Shown here one piece after another: positions 7,464 to 16,102 of a stretch of 64,000 bases of DNA (the stretch's first letter is position 1; every line of letters starts with the position of its first letter). A program made the translations under genes and the position numbers. This stretch comes from Microvirga rosea (GTDB taxonomy: Bacteria > Pseudomonadota > Alphaproteobacteria > Rhizobiales > Beijerinckiaceae). A model generated the notes under the pieces. The model was not told the DNA's origin, searched no databases, and was given only the letters and a program-made list of their open reading frames with translations. The stretch covers positions 372,001 through 436,000 of the forward strand of contig NZ_JAJDOP010000002.1 in assembly GCF_020595095.1 (NCBI RefSeq). Reading direction: 5' to 3'.

Positions 7464-10183
7464 GCAACCTCTCCTGCTATGGGTTGGGCGGTGTCGGGAA
7501 CCGGTTTTTCGGCATCCCGCGCCGAACCGCTCCGTTCTTCCGTTAAGATCTGGGCATTCTTGAAACGCATCAGAACATCGAAGGGCCCGGCCTGTCGATC
7601 ATTGGGGAGCACCATGAACAGCGATCGCCCTTCGGACAGTTCAAACAGCACCTCGGTCATCTTCTGAGCCCGGATCTCGTCGAACGGCGAAAGTGCGCCG
7701 TCGAGGATGAGAATGTCCGGGCTTTTGACGAGGCAGCGGGCGAGATTGACGCAAGCACGCTCCTGCGGCGTGAGAAGCCTGCCCGCGGTGCCGACCTGGT
7801 GATCGAGGCCGATCCGCTCGATATCCTCCAACAGGCCCATGTCGCGCACGACGGCCGACACGGCCTCGGCGACCCGCGCCTGTGCGTTGGCGACCCGGTA
7901 GCTGATGCGCCCGAACAGCAGGTTGTCCCGCAGCGGCGCAGCGGCGCAAATTCTCTCCGGATCGTAGAATTCGACCGCGTCCGCATCCGCGCTCTGAAGC
8001 ATCTCGCGAACGAGGCGCCGCGCGTGAACGAGAAGCAGCTTCAGGGAATTGTCGAGGAGGCCAAGACGGTGACGCGGCTCGATATAGGCCAGCGGCAAGG
8101 ACAGGAGCTTCGCCCGCTCCTCCTTCGAAAGTGAGGTGTCGGAACGGGCGTGCTTGCGAAGGATCGCCTCGAAGTCGGTCAGCTCCTCGGCACCGATGAA
8201 CGAGAACTGCTCGAAAAGCGAGTGCCCCGGCGGAAGGCCTTCGAAGATCTCGGTCATCGTCTCGGCGATCTGGAGGCCCATATGGACCAGATCGTCGCTC
8301 AGCCCGGCCCGCTCGATCGCATCCCGGAAATCCGGGTTGTAGGCTAGGTTCCGTCCTTTGAACTCGTCGGATTTCGGCACGCCGAAGAGCAGGTTCTCGG
8401 CGACCGTGGTCTGCTCGTTGTAGCCCTCCGGGTCGAACGGGTCGACGAGGCCGGCCATTCCCTCGGCCTGAAACGTCTCGCGCAGCCGGTGGCGCGCCTC
8501 GACGATGCGCTCGGCCAGTTCGGGCTCCTCGTCCGGATCGAGCCATCCGGCGAGACCGAAGAGATAGATCTCCCCGCCCATGCCGAGCTTGTTGAGGAGA
8601 TTTACCAGGATCCGGTCGAGATCGTCCGCGTCACGGGCCCCGATCCGTCCGTAGTCGATCCACTGATCCGCGATGTTCTCGACGGGGTTCCCGGTCCTTT
8701 TCGCCTCGGTGATGCGGCGCATCTCCTCCCGGGAATCGGCGGGCGCAACGCCATCGGACGGCTTGCGGCGCAGCCCGTAGATGAGATTGTCGCGGATCGT
8801 GCCCGGAAAGAGGATCGGGTCGATTCCCGCGTAAGCCAGCCGCTGTCCGATCACGGCGGGCGGAATCTGCTGGAGGTCGCGCTCGCCGATCCGGATCTGT
8901 CCGCTGTATCCGTGCATCCGCCTCGCCAGGATGCGCGCCATGATGCTGGCTGCGGCGCCCCCGCTGGAGATGACGGCGACCTTCGCCGGAAGTGTGATGG
9001 CGAAGGAGGCATTGTCGAGGATCATGCCCCCATGGGCGTCGCTGACCCGCAATTCCTCCGCATGCAGCGGACCGATCAGGGGCTCGTCCTGAACCCTCTC
9101 CTCGCGGGCCGACACGAAGGGCAGCAAACGCTCTTCCGCGAAGTGCTCGGTCACCTGATCGTATTTGACCTGCACGTCGAGGCGCTGCTGATCCCAGTCG
9201 ATCAGCTCCTTCAAGGGCGGCGGCAATTCCCGATAGGCCCCGATCACCGCAACGAGCTGGCCGATGTCCAGCGTCCCGCGGATCGCGAAATAGCCGCCGA
9301 CCGCATAGAAGAAGAACGGGGTCAGCTGCGAGAGAAAGTTGTTGAGAAATTTGACGATGAATTTCCGATTGTAGATTTTGACCCGCAGGTCGAAGAGCCG
9401 GAACAGGCGATGGCCGATCTCCGCCTTCTCCCAGCCATAGGCGTTGTGGACGTGGACCGCCTCGATCCCGTCGAGAACCTCGCCGATGCGCCCGGCGAGT
9501 TCGCGGGATGCGAGCTGGCGCTGCTTGCCCAGCCGCAGCAATTCCCGGCGCAGGTAGGGAATGATCGTGAACTGGACCCCCACCACCGCGATGGCCATCA
9601 GACCGAGCCAGAGATTCTGGACGATGATGAAGAACAGCGCCGTCAGCGCCTGGGTGCCGAGGAAGATCGGCGTGATGAAGGCATCCCCGATGAAGCCGCC
9701 GACAGGCTCCACCTCATCCTTGATGATCGTCGCGGTCTCCGACGACTTGACCGTCCGTAAGGCCTCCGGCGTGAACCGGAGCACCATGGAGAATAGATCG
9801 AAGCGCATGCGCCGCAGCATCCGTTCGCCGAGGATGCCCTTCGCGACATTGATCCAGTACTTGAACGCGCCGTTGATGATGACGAAGAACAGAAACAGGC
9901 ACGACAACCCGAGCAGAAGGCCGATCCGGCCCAGTTCGAAGCCATCAAAGATGTGGAAAGATTGGCCACCCAGCCAGTTCGGCAGGTGAAGATCGAGCTT
10001 GAGGAAGGGGGCCGTGGCCTGCCCTTCCCGGAAGGCCTCGCCCTGAATGGCCTGGTTGACGATCTGGCGGGGCAGGTCGAGAGAGGCGAAATAAAACGGC
10101 TGGGAAGCGAGCACGACGGCGCACACGATCAGCTGATCGCGTTTCGAATGTGTCCAGATATATCGGAACAGGCTCTTTTCCAT
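7460..10183 (-). CDS. Very large ABC exporter-like protein with degenerate nucleotide-binding domain
   Basis: A 907-residue protein starting at the ATG at 10183. Residues about 1-340 resemble an ABC exporter membrane domain (six hydrophobic segments, GEMLRR-like coupling region). The nucleotide-binding part is abnormal. The P-loop position near residue 405 reads SSGGAAASIM with no GKS/T. The signature reads LLTPQERACVNLAR instead of LSGGQ, and Walker B reads DILILDGALSPFDE with glycine in place of the catalytic glutamate. About 400 residues separate the P-loop from the signature, where about 100 is usual. Within that span the motif NL(I/L)(Y/F)G recurs three times (RDNLIYG, AENLLFG, RDNLLFG). 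ATP hydrolysis seems unlikely. It is coupled to the CNB gene and divergent from a glycosyltransferase operon. Confidence 0.82.
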   Translation of the reverse strand: MEKSLFRYIWTHSKRDQLIVCAVVLASQPFYFASLDLPRQIVNQAIQGEAFREGQATAPFLKLDLHLPNWLGGQSFHIFDGFELGRIGLLLGLSCLFLFFVIINGAFKYWINVAKGILGERMLRRMRFDLFSMVLRFTPEALRTVKSSETATIIKDEVEPVGGFIGDAFITPIFLGTQALTALFFIIVQNLWLGLMAIAVVGVQFTIIPYLRRELLRLGKQRQLASRELAGRIGEVLDGIEAVHVHNAYGWEKAEIGHRLFRLFDLRVKIYNRKFIVKFLNNFLSQLTPFFFYAVGGYFAIRGTLDIGQLVAVIGAYRELPPPLKELIDWDQQRLDVQVKYDQVTEHFAEERLLPFVSAREERVQDEPLIGPLHAEELRVSDAHGGMILDNASFAITLPAKVAVISSGGAAASIMARILARRMHGYSGQIRIGERDLQQIPPAVIGQRLAYAGIDPILFPGTIRDNLIYGLRRKPSDGVAPADSREEMRRITEAKRTGNPVENIADQWIDYGRIGARDADDLDRILVNLLNKLGMGGEIYLFGLAGWLDPDEEPELAERIVEARHRLRETFQAEGMAGLVDPFDPEGYNEQTTVAENLLFGVPKSDEFKGRNLAYNPDFRDAIERAGLSDDLVHMGLQIAETMTEIFEGLPPGHSLFEQFSFIGAEELTDFEAILRKHARSDTSLSKEERAKLLSLPLAYIEPRHRLGLLDNSLKLLLVHARRLVREMLQSADADAVEFYDPERICAAAPLRDNLLFGRISYRVANAQARVAEAVSAVVRDMGLLEDIERIGLDHQVGTAGRLLTPQERACVNLARCLVKSPDILILDGALSPFDEIRAQKMTEVLFELSEGRSLFMVLPNDRQAGPFDVLMRFKNAQILTEERSGSARDAEKPVPDTAQPIAGEVA

Positions 10184-10265
10184 CGCGCCGACGATACCAT
10201 CTCCGGTCCGGCAGACCATCCCTCTTTCCCTTTGCGAGGGGCTGCCTTAGCTTGTTATCCAGGGG

Positions 10266-10282
10266 CTCTTGCAACGCAAGAG
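10266..10282. promoter_or_regulatory. Inverted repeat between divergent operons
   Basis: A perfect 7-bp inverted repeat, CTCTTGC-aac-GCAAGAG, lies in the 173-bp region between the divergent ABC-like gene (start 10183) and the glycosyltransferase operon (start 10357). It is a candidate operator serving both directions. It could instead be chance or a small RNA hairpin. Confidence 0.4.
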
Positions 10283-10356
10283 GGCGGTGTCTTAACGTTC
10301 GCCGGGCAATCACCGGGTTGAGTGCCCAAACAGCAACCCTTCTGACGGACTTGAAG

Positions 10357-11598
10357 ATGGACCACCCATTGCAGCCTCCATCGGGGCGCCCCAGCGGCAC
10401 CCGGGTCCTGATCTATAGTCACGACACGTTCGGGCTGGGCCATCTCCGCCGATCTCGGGCCATTGCCAACGCCATCGCCCAGGAACGGGCCGATTGCTCC
10501 ATCGTGATCATCTCCGGCTCGCCGGTGATCGGCAATTTCGAGTTCGGAAGCGGCGTCGACTACATCCGCATTCCCGGCGTCACCAAGCTTCCCGACGGCG
10601 ACTACCGCAGCCTCAACCTCAACGTGGACCTGGATGAGGCCGTCGGCCTGCGCCAGGATCTGATCCTGCAGGCCGCCCGGTCCTTCCGGCCCGACGTTTT
10701 CATCGTGGACAAGGAGCCCGCCGGCTTCCGCGGCGAAGTGGTCCCGGCGCTCGAATATCTCGGAAACCAGGGCTGCCGCCGCGTCCTCGGCATCCGCGAC
10801 GTCATGGACGAGCCGGCCCTCCTGGTGCCCGAATGGGAGCGCAAGGGCGCGAAGGACGTCCTGTCCCGCTCCTATGACGAGATTTGGGTCTATGGCCTGG
10901 AAGACGTTTATCGCCCCCTGGCGGCTCTCGGCCTGCCCCCCTCGGTGGAGCGGCGGATCACCTATACGGGATATCTGCGCCGGGAAGTGCCGCCGACCCC
11001 GTCCCTGACCCGCTATCCCAAGATCACCAAGCAGCCGTTCATCCTCGTCACCACGGGCGGTGGCGGCGACGGTGACGACCTGATCGACTGGGTCATTTCG
11101 GCCTATGAGCAGGACGAGACGATCGACATGCCGTCCCTGATCGTGTTCGGCCCGTTCGTGAACCGGGACATGCGCCGCTCCTTCATGGAGCGTATCGCCC
11201 GCCATCCCAAGCTCGATGCGATCTCGTTCGACACCAAGATCGAGCACCTGATGCAGAAGGCCGCCGCCATCGTGGCCATGGGCGGGTACAACACGTTCTG
11301 CGAGATCCTGTCCTTCGACAAGCGCGCCCTGATCGTTCCCCGGACCCGGCCGCGCCTGGAGCAGCACATCCGGGCGGTCGCGGCGGAACGGCTCGGCCTC
11401 GTGAGCATGCTGAGCGATTATGGAGCGCCGCGCACCCCCGCCCGCATGGCGAGGGCCCTCAAGGGCCTTGCGGGCCAGCCGCGTCCGTCCGAGGTCGTCA
11501 TTCCGGGACTTCTCGATGGGCTGGACCGGGTTCAGGAGCGGTTGAAAGCCCTGATCGCCTCGCAGGAGCCCCCGGCGACCCGGCAAGCGGCCGAGTAA
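10357..11598 (+). CDS. Glycosyltransferase family protein (MurG-like, GT-B fold)
   Basis: A 413-residue GT-B type protein similar to the predicted glycosyltransferase group COG4671. The N-terminal domain carries YSHDTFGLGHLRRSRAIANA, the GHxxR pattern typical of MurG-like enzymes. The C-terminal domain has a glycine-rich nucleotide-sugar site (TTGGGGDG) and the MAAIVAMGGYNTFCE-like acceptor block. The frame is open from 10150, but the ATG at 10357 gives the family N terminus. It is the first gene of a glycan operon with the next three glycosyltransferase genes and is divergent from the ABC-like gene. Substrate unknown. Confidence 0.84.
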   Translation: MDHPLQPPSGRPSGTRVLIYSHDTFGLGHLRRSRAIANAIAQERADCSIVIISGSPVIGNFEFGSGVDYIRIPGVTKLPDGDYRSLNLNVDLDEAVGLRQDLILQAARSFRPDVFIVDKEPAGFRGEVVPALEYLGNQGCRRVLGIRDVMDEPALLVPEWERKGAKDVLSRSYDEIWVYGLEDVYRPLAALGLPPSVERRITYTGYLRREVPPTPSLTRYPKITKQPFILVTTGGGGDGDDLIDWVISAYEQDETIDMPSLIVFGPFVNRDMRRSFMERIARHPKLDAISFDTKIEHLMQKAAAIVAMGGYNTFCEILSFDKRALIVPRTRPRLEQHIRAVAAERLGLVSMLSDYGAPRTPARMARALKGLAGQPRPSEVVIPGLLDGLDRVQERLKALIASQEPPATRQAAE

Positions 11599-11728
11599 TC
11601 CCCCGCGCGTTCACCGCGAGCCGATCTGCCTCGGCCATCCTGCCTGTTTCTTGAGGACTTGACCGTCTGCTGCGGGGCCTTAAGGCTCCGGCGGGCTTTT
11701 CCTCAGCCGCCATCGAGTTATTGTTCGC

Positions 11729-13006
11729 ATGCCGCTTTCCGCGCCCCAACAACGCCTGGCCGTGACCGTGAAGGGCTATCCGCGCCTGTCCGAAACCTTC
11801 ATCGCGCAGGAGATCCTGGCGCTGGAGCAGCGCGGGCTGTCCCTCGAGATCTGGTCGCTCCGTCATCCGACGGAAAAGGCCGTGCACCCCATGAACCGCG
11901 CCATCAAAGCTCCCGTCCGGTACCTGCCGGAATATCTCTACGAGGAGCCTTTGAGAGTGCTCAAGGGTCTCTTCTGGGGTCTGAGGCAGCCGGGTTTTCG
12001 GGCCCTCATGCGGGCATTCCGGGCCGATCTGAAGCGCGACCTCACGGCCAACCGGGTGCGGCGTCTCGGACAGGCCCTCGTCATGGGACGCGAGCTGCCC
12101 CCCGGCATTCGCCATCTTCATGTTCATTATCTCCATACCCCGGCTTCCGTCGTGCGCTATGCGGCGCTCCTGACCGGACGCACCTGGACGTTCTCGGCCC
12201 ATGCCAAGGACATCTGGACGACACCGGATTGGGAAAAGCGCGAGAAGCTCGCCGAGGCCTTGTGGGGCGTGACCTGCACCGCCGAAGGGGGCCGCCACCT
12301 TCAGGCGCTGGCGCCTCGTCCCGACCATGTGTCCCTGGTCTATCACGGGCTGGACCTCGCCCGCTTTCCCGCGCCTCCCGACAGCCATTCGTCCCGGGAT
12401 GGATCCGACCCGGCCGATCCCGTGCGGATCGTGTCCGTCGGGCGGGCCGTCGCCAAGAAGGGCTTCGGCGATCTCCTCAAGGCCCTGGCGGCCCTGCCGC
12501 CCGACCTGCACTGGCGCTTCGTCCATGTGGGCGGGGGCGAACTGCTCGATACCCTCAAGGCTCAGGCGAAGAACGACGGCATCGCCGACAAGGTCGCGTT
12601 CTTGGGCCCCAAGGCGCAGCCCGACATCATCGCCCTGCTCCGCGAGGCGGATATCTTCGTTCTTCCGTCCAAGAAAGCGCGCTCGGGCGATCAGGACGGA
12701 CTGCCCAACGTGCTGATGGAAGCGGCGAGCCAGAAGCTCGCCGTCATCGCCACGGATTTCGCCGGCATTCCCGAGTTCATCCGCAACGACCGGGAGGGTC
12801 AGCTCGTCCCTTCGGGAGACTGGGAGGCTCTTTCCAACGCCCTCAATCTCCTGGCTCGCGAGCCGGAACGCCGCGCATCCTATGGAGCGGCGTCCTTTGA
12901 GCGCCTGCGGCGCGATTTCTCCATGGATGGGGGCATCGAGATCCTGGAGGAGCGTTTTCGCGCCGTCCTCGGCGACCAACCTGCAACGGGTCCGGTGACG
13001 GTGTGA
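11729..13006 (+). CDS. Glycosyltransferase family 4
   Basis: A 425-residue GT4 enzyme of the WcaL/colanic-acid type. The N-terminal LSETFIAQEI block is followed by HLHVHYLHTPASVVRYA, which is typical of this group. The C-terminal domain starts with VSVGRAVAKKGFGDLL and holds the nucleotide-sugar site PSKKARSGDQDGLPNVLMEA with the EX7E-type acidic residues. The 130-bp spacer from the preceding gene is the longest in the operon. Its stop overlaps the GTG start of the next gene by 4 nt. Predicted cytoplasmic or peripheral membrane enzyme; donor and acceptor unknown. Confidence 0.87.
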   Translation: MPLSAPQQRLAVTVKGYPRLSETFIAQEILALEQRGLSLEIWSLRHPTEKAVHPMNRAIKAPVRYLPEYLYEEPLRVLKGLFWGLRQPGFRALMRAFRADLKRDLTANRVRRLGQALVMGRELPPGIRHLHVHYLHTPASVVRYAALLTGRTWTFSAHAKDIWTTPDWEKREKLAEALWGVTCTAEGGRHLQALAPRPDHVSLVYHGLDLARFPAPPDSHSSRDGSDPADPVRIVSVGRAVAKKGFGDLLKALAALPPDLHWRFVHVGGGELLDTLKAQAKNDGIADKVAFLGPKAQPDIIALLREADIFVLPSKKARSGDQDGLPNVLMEAASQKLAVIATDFAGIPEFIRNDREGQLVPSGDWEALSNALNLLAREPERRASYGAASFERLRRDFSMDGGIEILEERFRAVLGDQPATGPVTV

Positions 13007-14133
13007 GCCCTCCCCGCGCCATCGCGTTCTACGCACCCCTGAAAAGCCCGAACCACCCTTCGCCGTCGGGCGACAGGACGATGGCCCGCCTGCTCATGCG
13101 GGCACTTGAGACCGCTGGGTTTTCCGTGTCCCTGGCCAGCGAGTTGCGGACGCTCGACAAAACGGGCGACCCGACATGCCAGGAACAGCTGCGCATGGCG
13201 TCCGCCGTGACCGCGGAGGATCTCGTGCACCGCTACCGTGCCGAGCCTCGCGAGCAGCGCCCGGCGCTCTGGTTCACCTACCACGTCTACTACAAGGCAC
13301 CGGACTGGATCGGCCCTCGGGTGGCGGATGCTCTGGCTATTCCTTACGTGATCGCGGAAGGGTCCCGGGCCGCAAAGCGCGCCGACGGCCCCTGGGCCCT
13401 TGGGCATGCGGGTGCCGAGGCCGCGCTCGACAGGGCGAACGCGGTCATCGCCATGACGGACCGGGACAGGATCGCCCTGGCCGCCGCGAAGCCTGACGGA
13501 CAGCGGCTGATCGACCTTGCACCCTTCATCGATGCGGGGGAATGGGATCACCCTCGCCTCTCGCCCCGCGAAAACGGCGCGCCCCGCCTCCTGACCGTCG
13601 CGATGATGCGCCCGGGAGACAAGCTTGCGTCCTATCGCATTCTGGCCGCCTCGCTCGGCGAGATCCGGCATCATCCCTGGACCCTGGATATCGTCGGCGA
13701 CGGAGACGCGCGACGGGACGTGGAAGAGCTGTTCTGCGCCTTCACGGGGCGTGTTCGCTTTCATGGGCACATGACCATGCACGAAGGTTTGGGCGACCTT
13801 TATCGGCACGCCGATCTCTTCGTCTGGCCTGCCGTGAACGAAGCCTACGGAATGGTTTTGCTGGAAGCGCAACTCTTCGGCTGTCCGGTTGTCGCCGGTG
13901 CTCATGGGGGCGTGGCCAATGTGGTGCGGCACATGGAGACCGGCATTCTCACGCCGCCCGATGACGTAAGAGCCTTTGCGGAAGCCGTCGGCTCCCTCCT
14001 TCAGGCGCCCGAGCAACGGCGGCGTCTCGGAGCGGCGGCGTACCGGTTCGTTCAGGACGAGAGAAGTTTTCCGCAGGCGTCTGCAATTCTGCGCGAGACC
14101 TTGAACGACCTGATCGAAAGATCACGGCCATGA
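13003..14133 (+). CDS. Glycosyltransferase family 4
   Basis: A 376-residue GT4 protein with a GTG start at 13003 that forms a GTGA overlap with the preceding gene. The C-terminal donor domain shows GDGDARRDVEELF and the EX7E motif in NEAYGMVLLEAQLFG. The N-terminal acceptor domain begins FYAPLKSPNHPSPSGDRTMARLL. Coupling at both ends (the ATGA overlap with the next gene at 14130) makes coordinated translation very likely. Exact sugar specificity cannot be read from sequence. Confidence 0.85.
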   Translation: MSPPRAIAFYAPLKSPNHPSPSGDRTMARLLMRALETAGFSVSLASELRTLDKTGDPTCQEQLRMASAVTAEDLVHRYRAEPREQRPALWFTYHVYYKAPDWIGPRVADALAIPYVIAEGSRAAKRADGPWALGHAGAEAALDRANAVIAMTDRDRIALAAAKPDGQRLIDLAPFIDAGEWDHPRLSPRENGAPRLLTVAMMRPGDKLASYRILAASLGEIRHHPWTLDIVGDGDARRDVEELFCAFTGRVRFHGHMTMHEGLGDLYRHADLFVWPAVNEAYGMVLLEAQLFGCPVVAGAHGGVANVVRHMETGILTPPDDVRAFAEAVGSLLQAPEQRRRLGAAAYRFVQDERSFPQASAILRETLNDLIERSRP

Positions 14134-16061
14134 GTTCCCGGGTCCTGATCGTCGTCACGCATCTGCTGGGGTCGGGACATCTGACCCGGGCCGCGTCCCT
14201 CGCGCGCGCCTTTGCATCGGCCGGCCATCCGACGACCCTCGTTTCCGGCGGAAGTCCGGTGCCGCTGCCGTTCTGTCCGGGCGTGCAGCTCGTGCAGTTG
14301 CCGCCTGTCCGAACGATCGGCACGGACTTCAAAACACTGCTGGATGCCGACGGGCGGCCGATCACCGACAAGGACAGGCAAGAGCGCCGCAGGCTCCTTC
14401 TCGAAACCTTGGATGCCGTGCAGCCGCAGGTGCTGATCACGGAGCTTTTTCCCTTCGGGCGGCGCGTGCTCGCGGAGGAATTCGAAGCTCTTCTGGCGGC
14501 CGCCACCGCCTTGCCGCATCGACCGCTGATCGTCTCGTCGATCCGCGATGTTCTGGTCGCGCCCGCGCGGCCGGAACGGATCGCCGAGGCCCATCGGCGG
14601 ATCGCACGCTTCTACGATGCCGTGCTGGTTCACGGAGACCCGAGCATCGTGCCCCTCGATGCGTCCTGGCCCGTCGACGGGATGCTGCGCCCGATGCTGC
14701 ACGACACGGGCTATGTGGACGAGGGTTCCGATGTATCCGCCGCGGCCGCGCGAAACGGCATCGTGGTATCCGGCGGATCGAGCGCATCGAGTCTTCCGGT
14801 GTATCGCGCCGCTCTCGATGCCGCCCGCCGGGTCCCCGACCGGCCGTGGCACATTCTGGTCGGGCGCGGAATCACGCAGCCGGATTTCGAGGCGCTCTGC
14901 CGGGACGCGCCGGCCCATGTGACCGTTGAACGGGCGCGGCCCGATTTCAGGGCCTTGCTCGCGCGGTCGGAACTGTCGGTCAGTCAGGCCGGATACAACA
15001 CCTGCGTCGATCTGCTTCGCGCAGGCGTCCGATCGATCCTTATCCCCTTCGAGGCCGGCCACGAGACCGAACAGCGCTTGCGCGCCGACCGTTTCGCGGC
15101 CTTGGGGCTGGCAAGCGTGATCGGTGAGGACCGGTTATCCGGCGAGGCACTGGCGGCCGCGGTGGAAACGCAACTCCGAGCCGGCCTTCCTTTGCCGCCG
15201 CCTATTTCGCTCGATGGCGCAAGACACAGCGTCGCGATCATCGAGGCTCTCACGGTCGCGGTGCCGCCGGTTCACGAAAGCATCGATTGGGCGCCTCTCG
15301 GCGAGGCGCTCCGGCGCGCTAGGGATCGTGGCCGCGCCGTTCGCTTCTGGTGGCGGGACGACGATGCCGTTGCGGCAACGCCCCAGCTCGAGCGGCTCCT
15401 GTCCCTGTCGGATCGCTTCCAGGCCGGCCTTGCGCTGGCCTGCGTGCCAATGGGCTTGGAACCATCGCTCGCGCAGCGGCTTTCCGCCTCGGAACGGGCC
15501 GCCGCCCTGGTTCATGGCCTCGGCCACGTCAACCACGCTCCCGGGGGCGAGAAAAAGGCCGAATTCGGGCCCCATCGTCCGCTGGAGACGCTGGTCAGGG
15601 AAGCGGGGGATGCGCTGGTGCGGTCGAGAGCGGTGCTGGGCGACCGGCTCCTGCCCGTTTTCGTGCCGCCCTGGAACAGGATCGCGCCCGCATTGATCGA
15701 TCGTCTGCCGCAGGCCGGATACAGCGCCCTGTCCACCTTCAGGGACCGGGACAGCGCCCGTCCGGTGAAAGGCCTGACCGTTATCAACACGCATGTCGAT
15801 CCCATCGATTGGCACGGCACGCGCAGCCTCATCGATCCATCCACAATCATCCGCAACCTCGCGGATGCGGTGGAACGGCGCGTTTCCGGCCATGCGGATG
15901 TAGAAGAACCCGTCGGGCTTCTGACTCACCATCTCGTCCACGACGAGAGGGTCTGGACATTTTGCGAGAACCTGTTGGTCTATCTGTCACGAAATAATGA
16001 GAGTTTCGTTGCGATTAATGAGCTATTCTGTAACAAAAACAGGATCGTCGCTGGCCCATAA
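14130..16061 (+). CDS. Fusion protein: MurG-like glycosyltransferase plus polysaccharide deacetylase-like domain
   Basis: A 643-residue two-domain protein. Residues about 1-375 form a GT-B glycosyltransferase related to the first gene of the operon: THLLGSGHLTRAASLARAFA, then SGGSSASSLP and SQAGYNTCVDLL. Residues about 385-640 resemble a polysaccharide deacetylase-like fold: FWWRDDDAV gives the acidic metal-site pattern, HGLGHVNHAP a histidine pair and VFVPPWNRIAP the conserved proline-rich strand. The ATG at 14130 overlaps the preceding stop. The fusion suggests sugar addition and deacetylation in sequence on one glycan; catalysis by the second domain is inference. Confidence 0.8.
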   Translation: MSSRVLIVVTHLLGSGHLTRAASLARAFASAGHPTTLVSGGSPVPLPFCPGVQLVQLPPVRTIGTDFKTLLDADGRPITDKDRQERRRLLLETLDAVQPQVLITELFPFGRRVLAEEFEALLAAATALPHRPLIVSSIRDVLVAPARPERIAEAHRRIARFYDAVLVHGDPSIVPLDASWPVDGMLRPMLHDTGYVDEGSDVSAAAARNGIVVSGGSSASSLPVYRAALDAARRVPDRPWHILVGRGITQPDFEALCRDAPAHVTVERARPDFRALLARSELSVSQAGYNTCVDLLRAGVRSILIPFEAGHETEQRLRADRFAALGLASVIGEDRLSGEALAAAVETQLRAGLPLPPPISLDGARHSVAIIEALTVAVPPVHESIDWAPLGEALRRARDRGRAVRFWWRDDDAVAATPQLERLLSLSDRFQAGLALACVPMGLEPSLAQRLSASERAAALVHGLGHVNHAPGGEKKAEFGPHRPLETLVREAGDALVRSRAVLGDRLLPVFVPPWNRIAPALIDRLPQAGYSALSTFRDRDSARPVKGLTVINTHVDPIDWHGTRSLIDPSTIIRNLADAVERRVSGHADVEEPVGLLTHHLVHDERVWTFCENLLVYLSRNNESFVAINELFCNKNRIVAGP

Positions 16062-16102
16062 TGCGTTATCGTGGCGTGACGGGTAGCCACCCGGAGGAGT
16101 TC

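Noticed and set aside
8489..9760. Long plus-strand frame of 423 codons
   Set aside because: It is antisense to the large ABC-like gene, rich in D, R, P and L as expected of a shadow in GC-rich DNA, and has no recognisable domain.
11498..13036. Minus-strand frame of 512 codons
   Set aside because: It is antisense to two glycosyltransferase genes that have clear motifs and overlaps; the frame itself has none.
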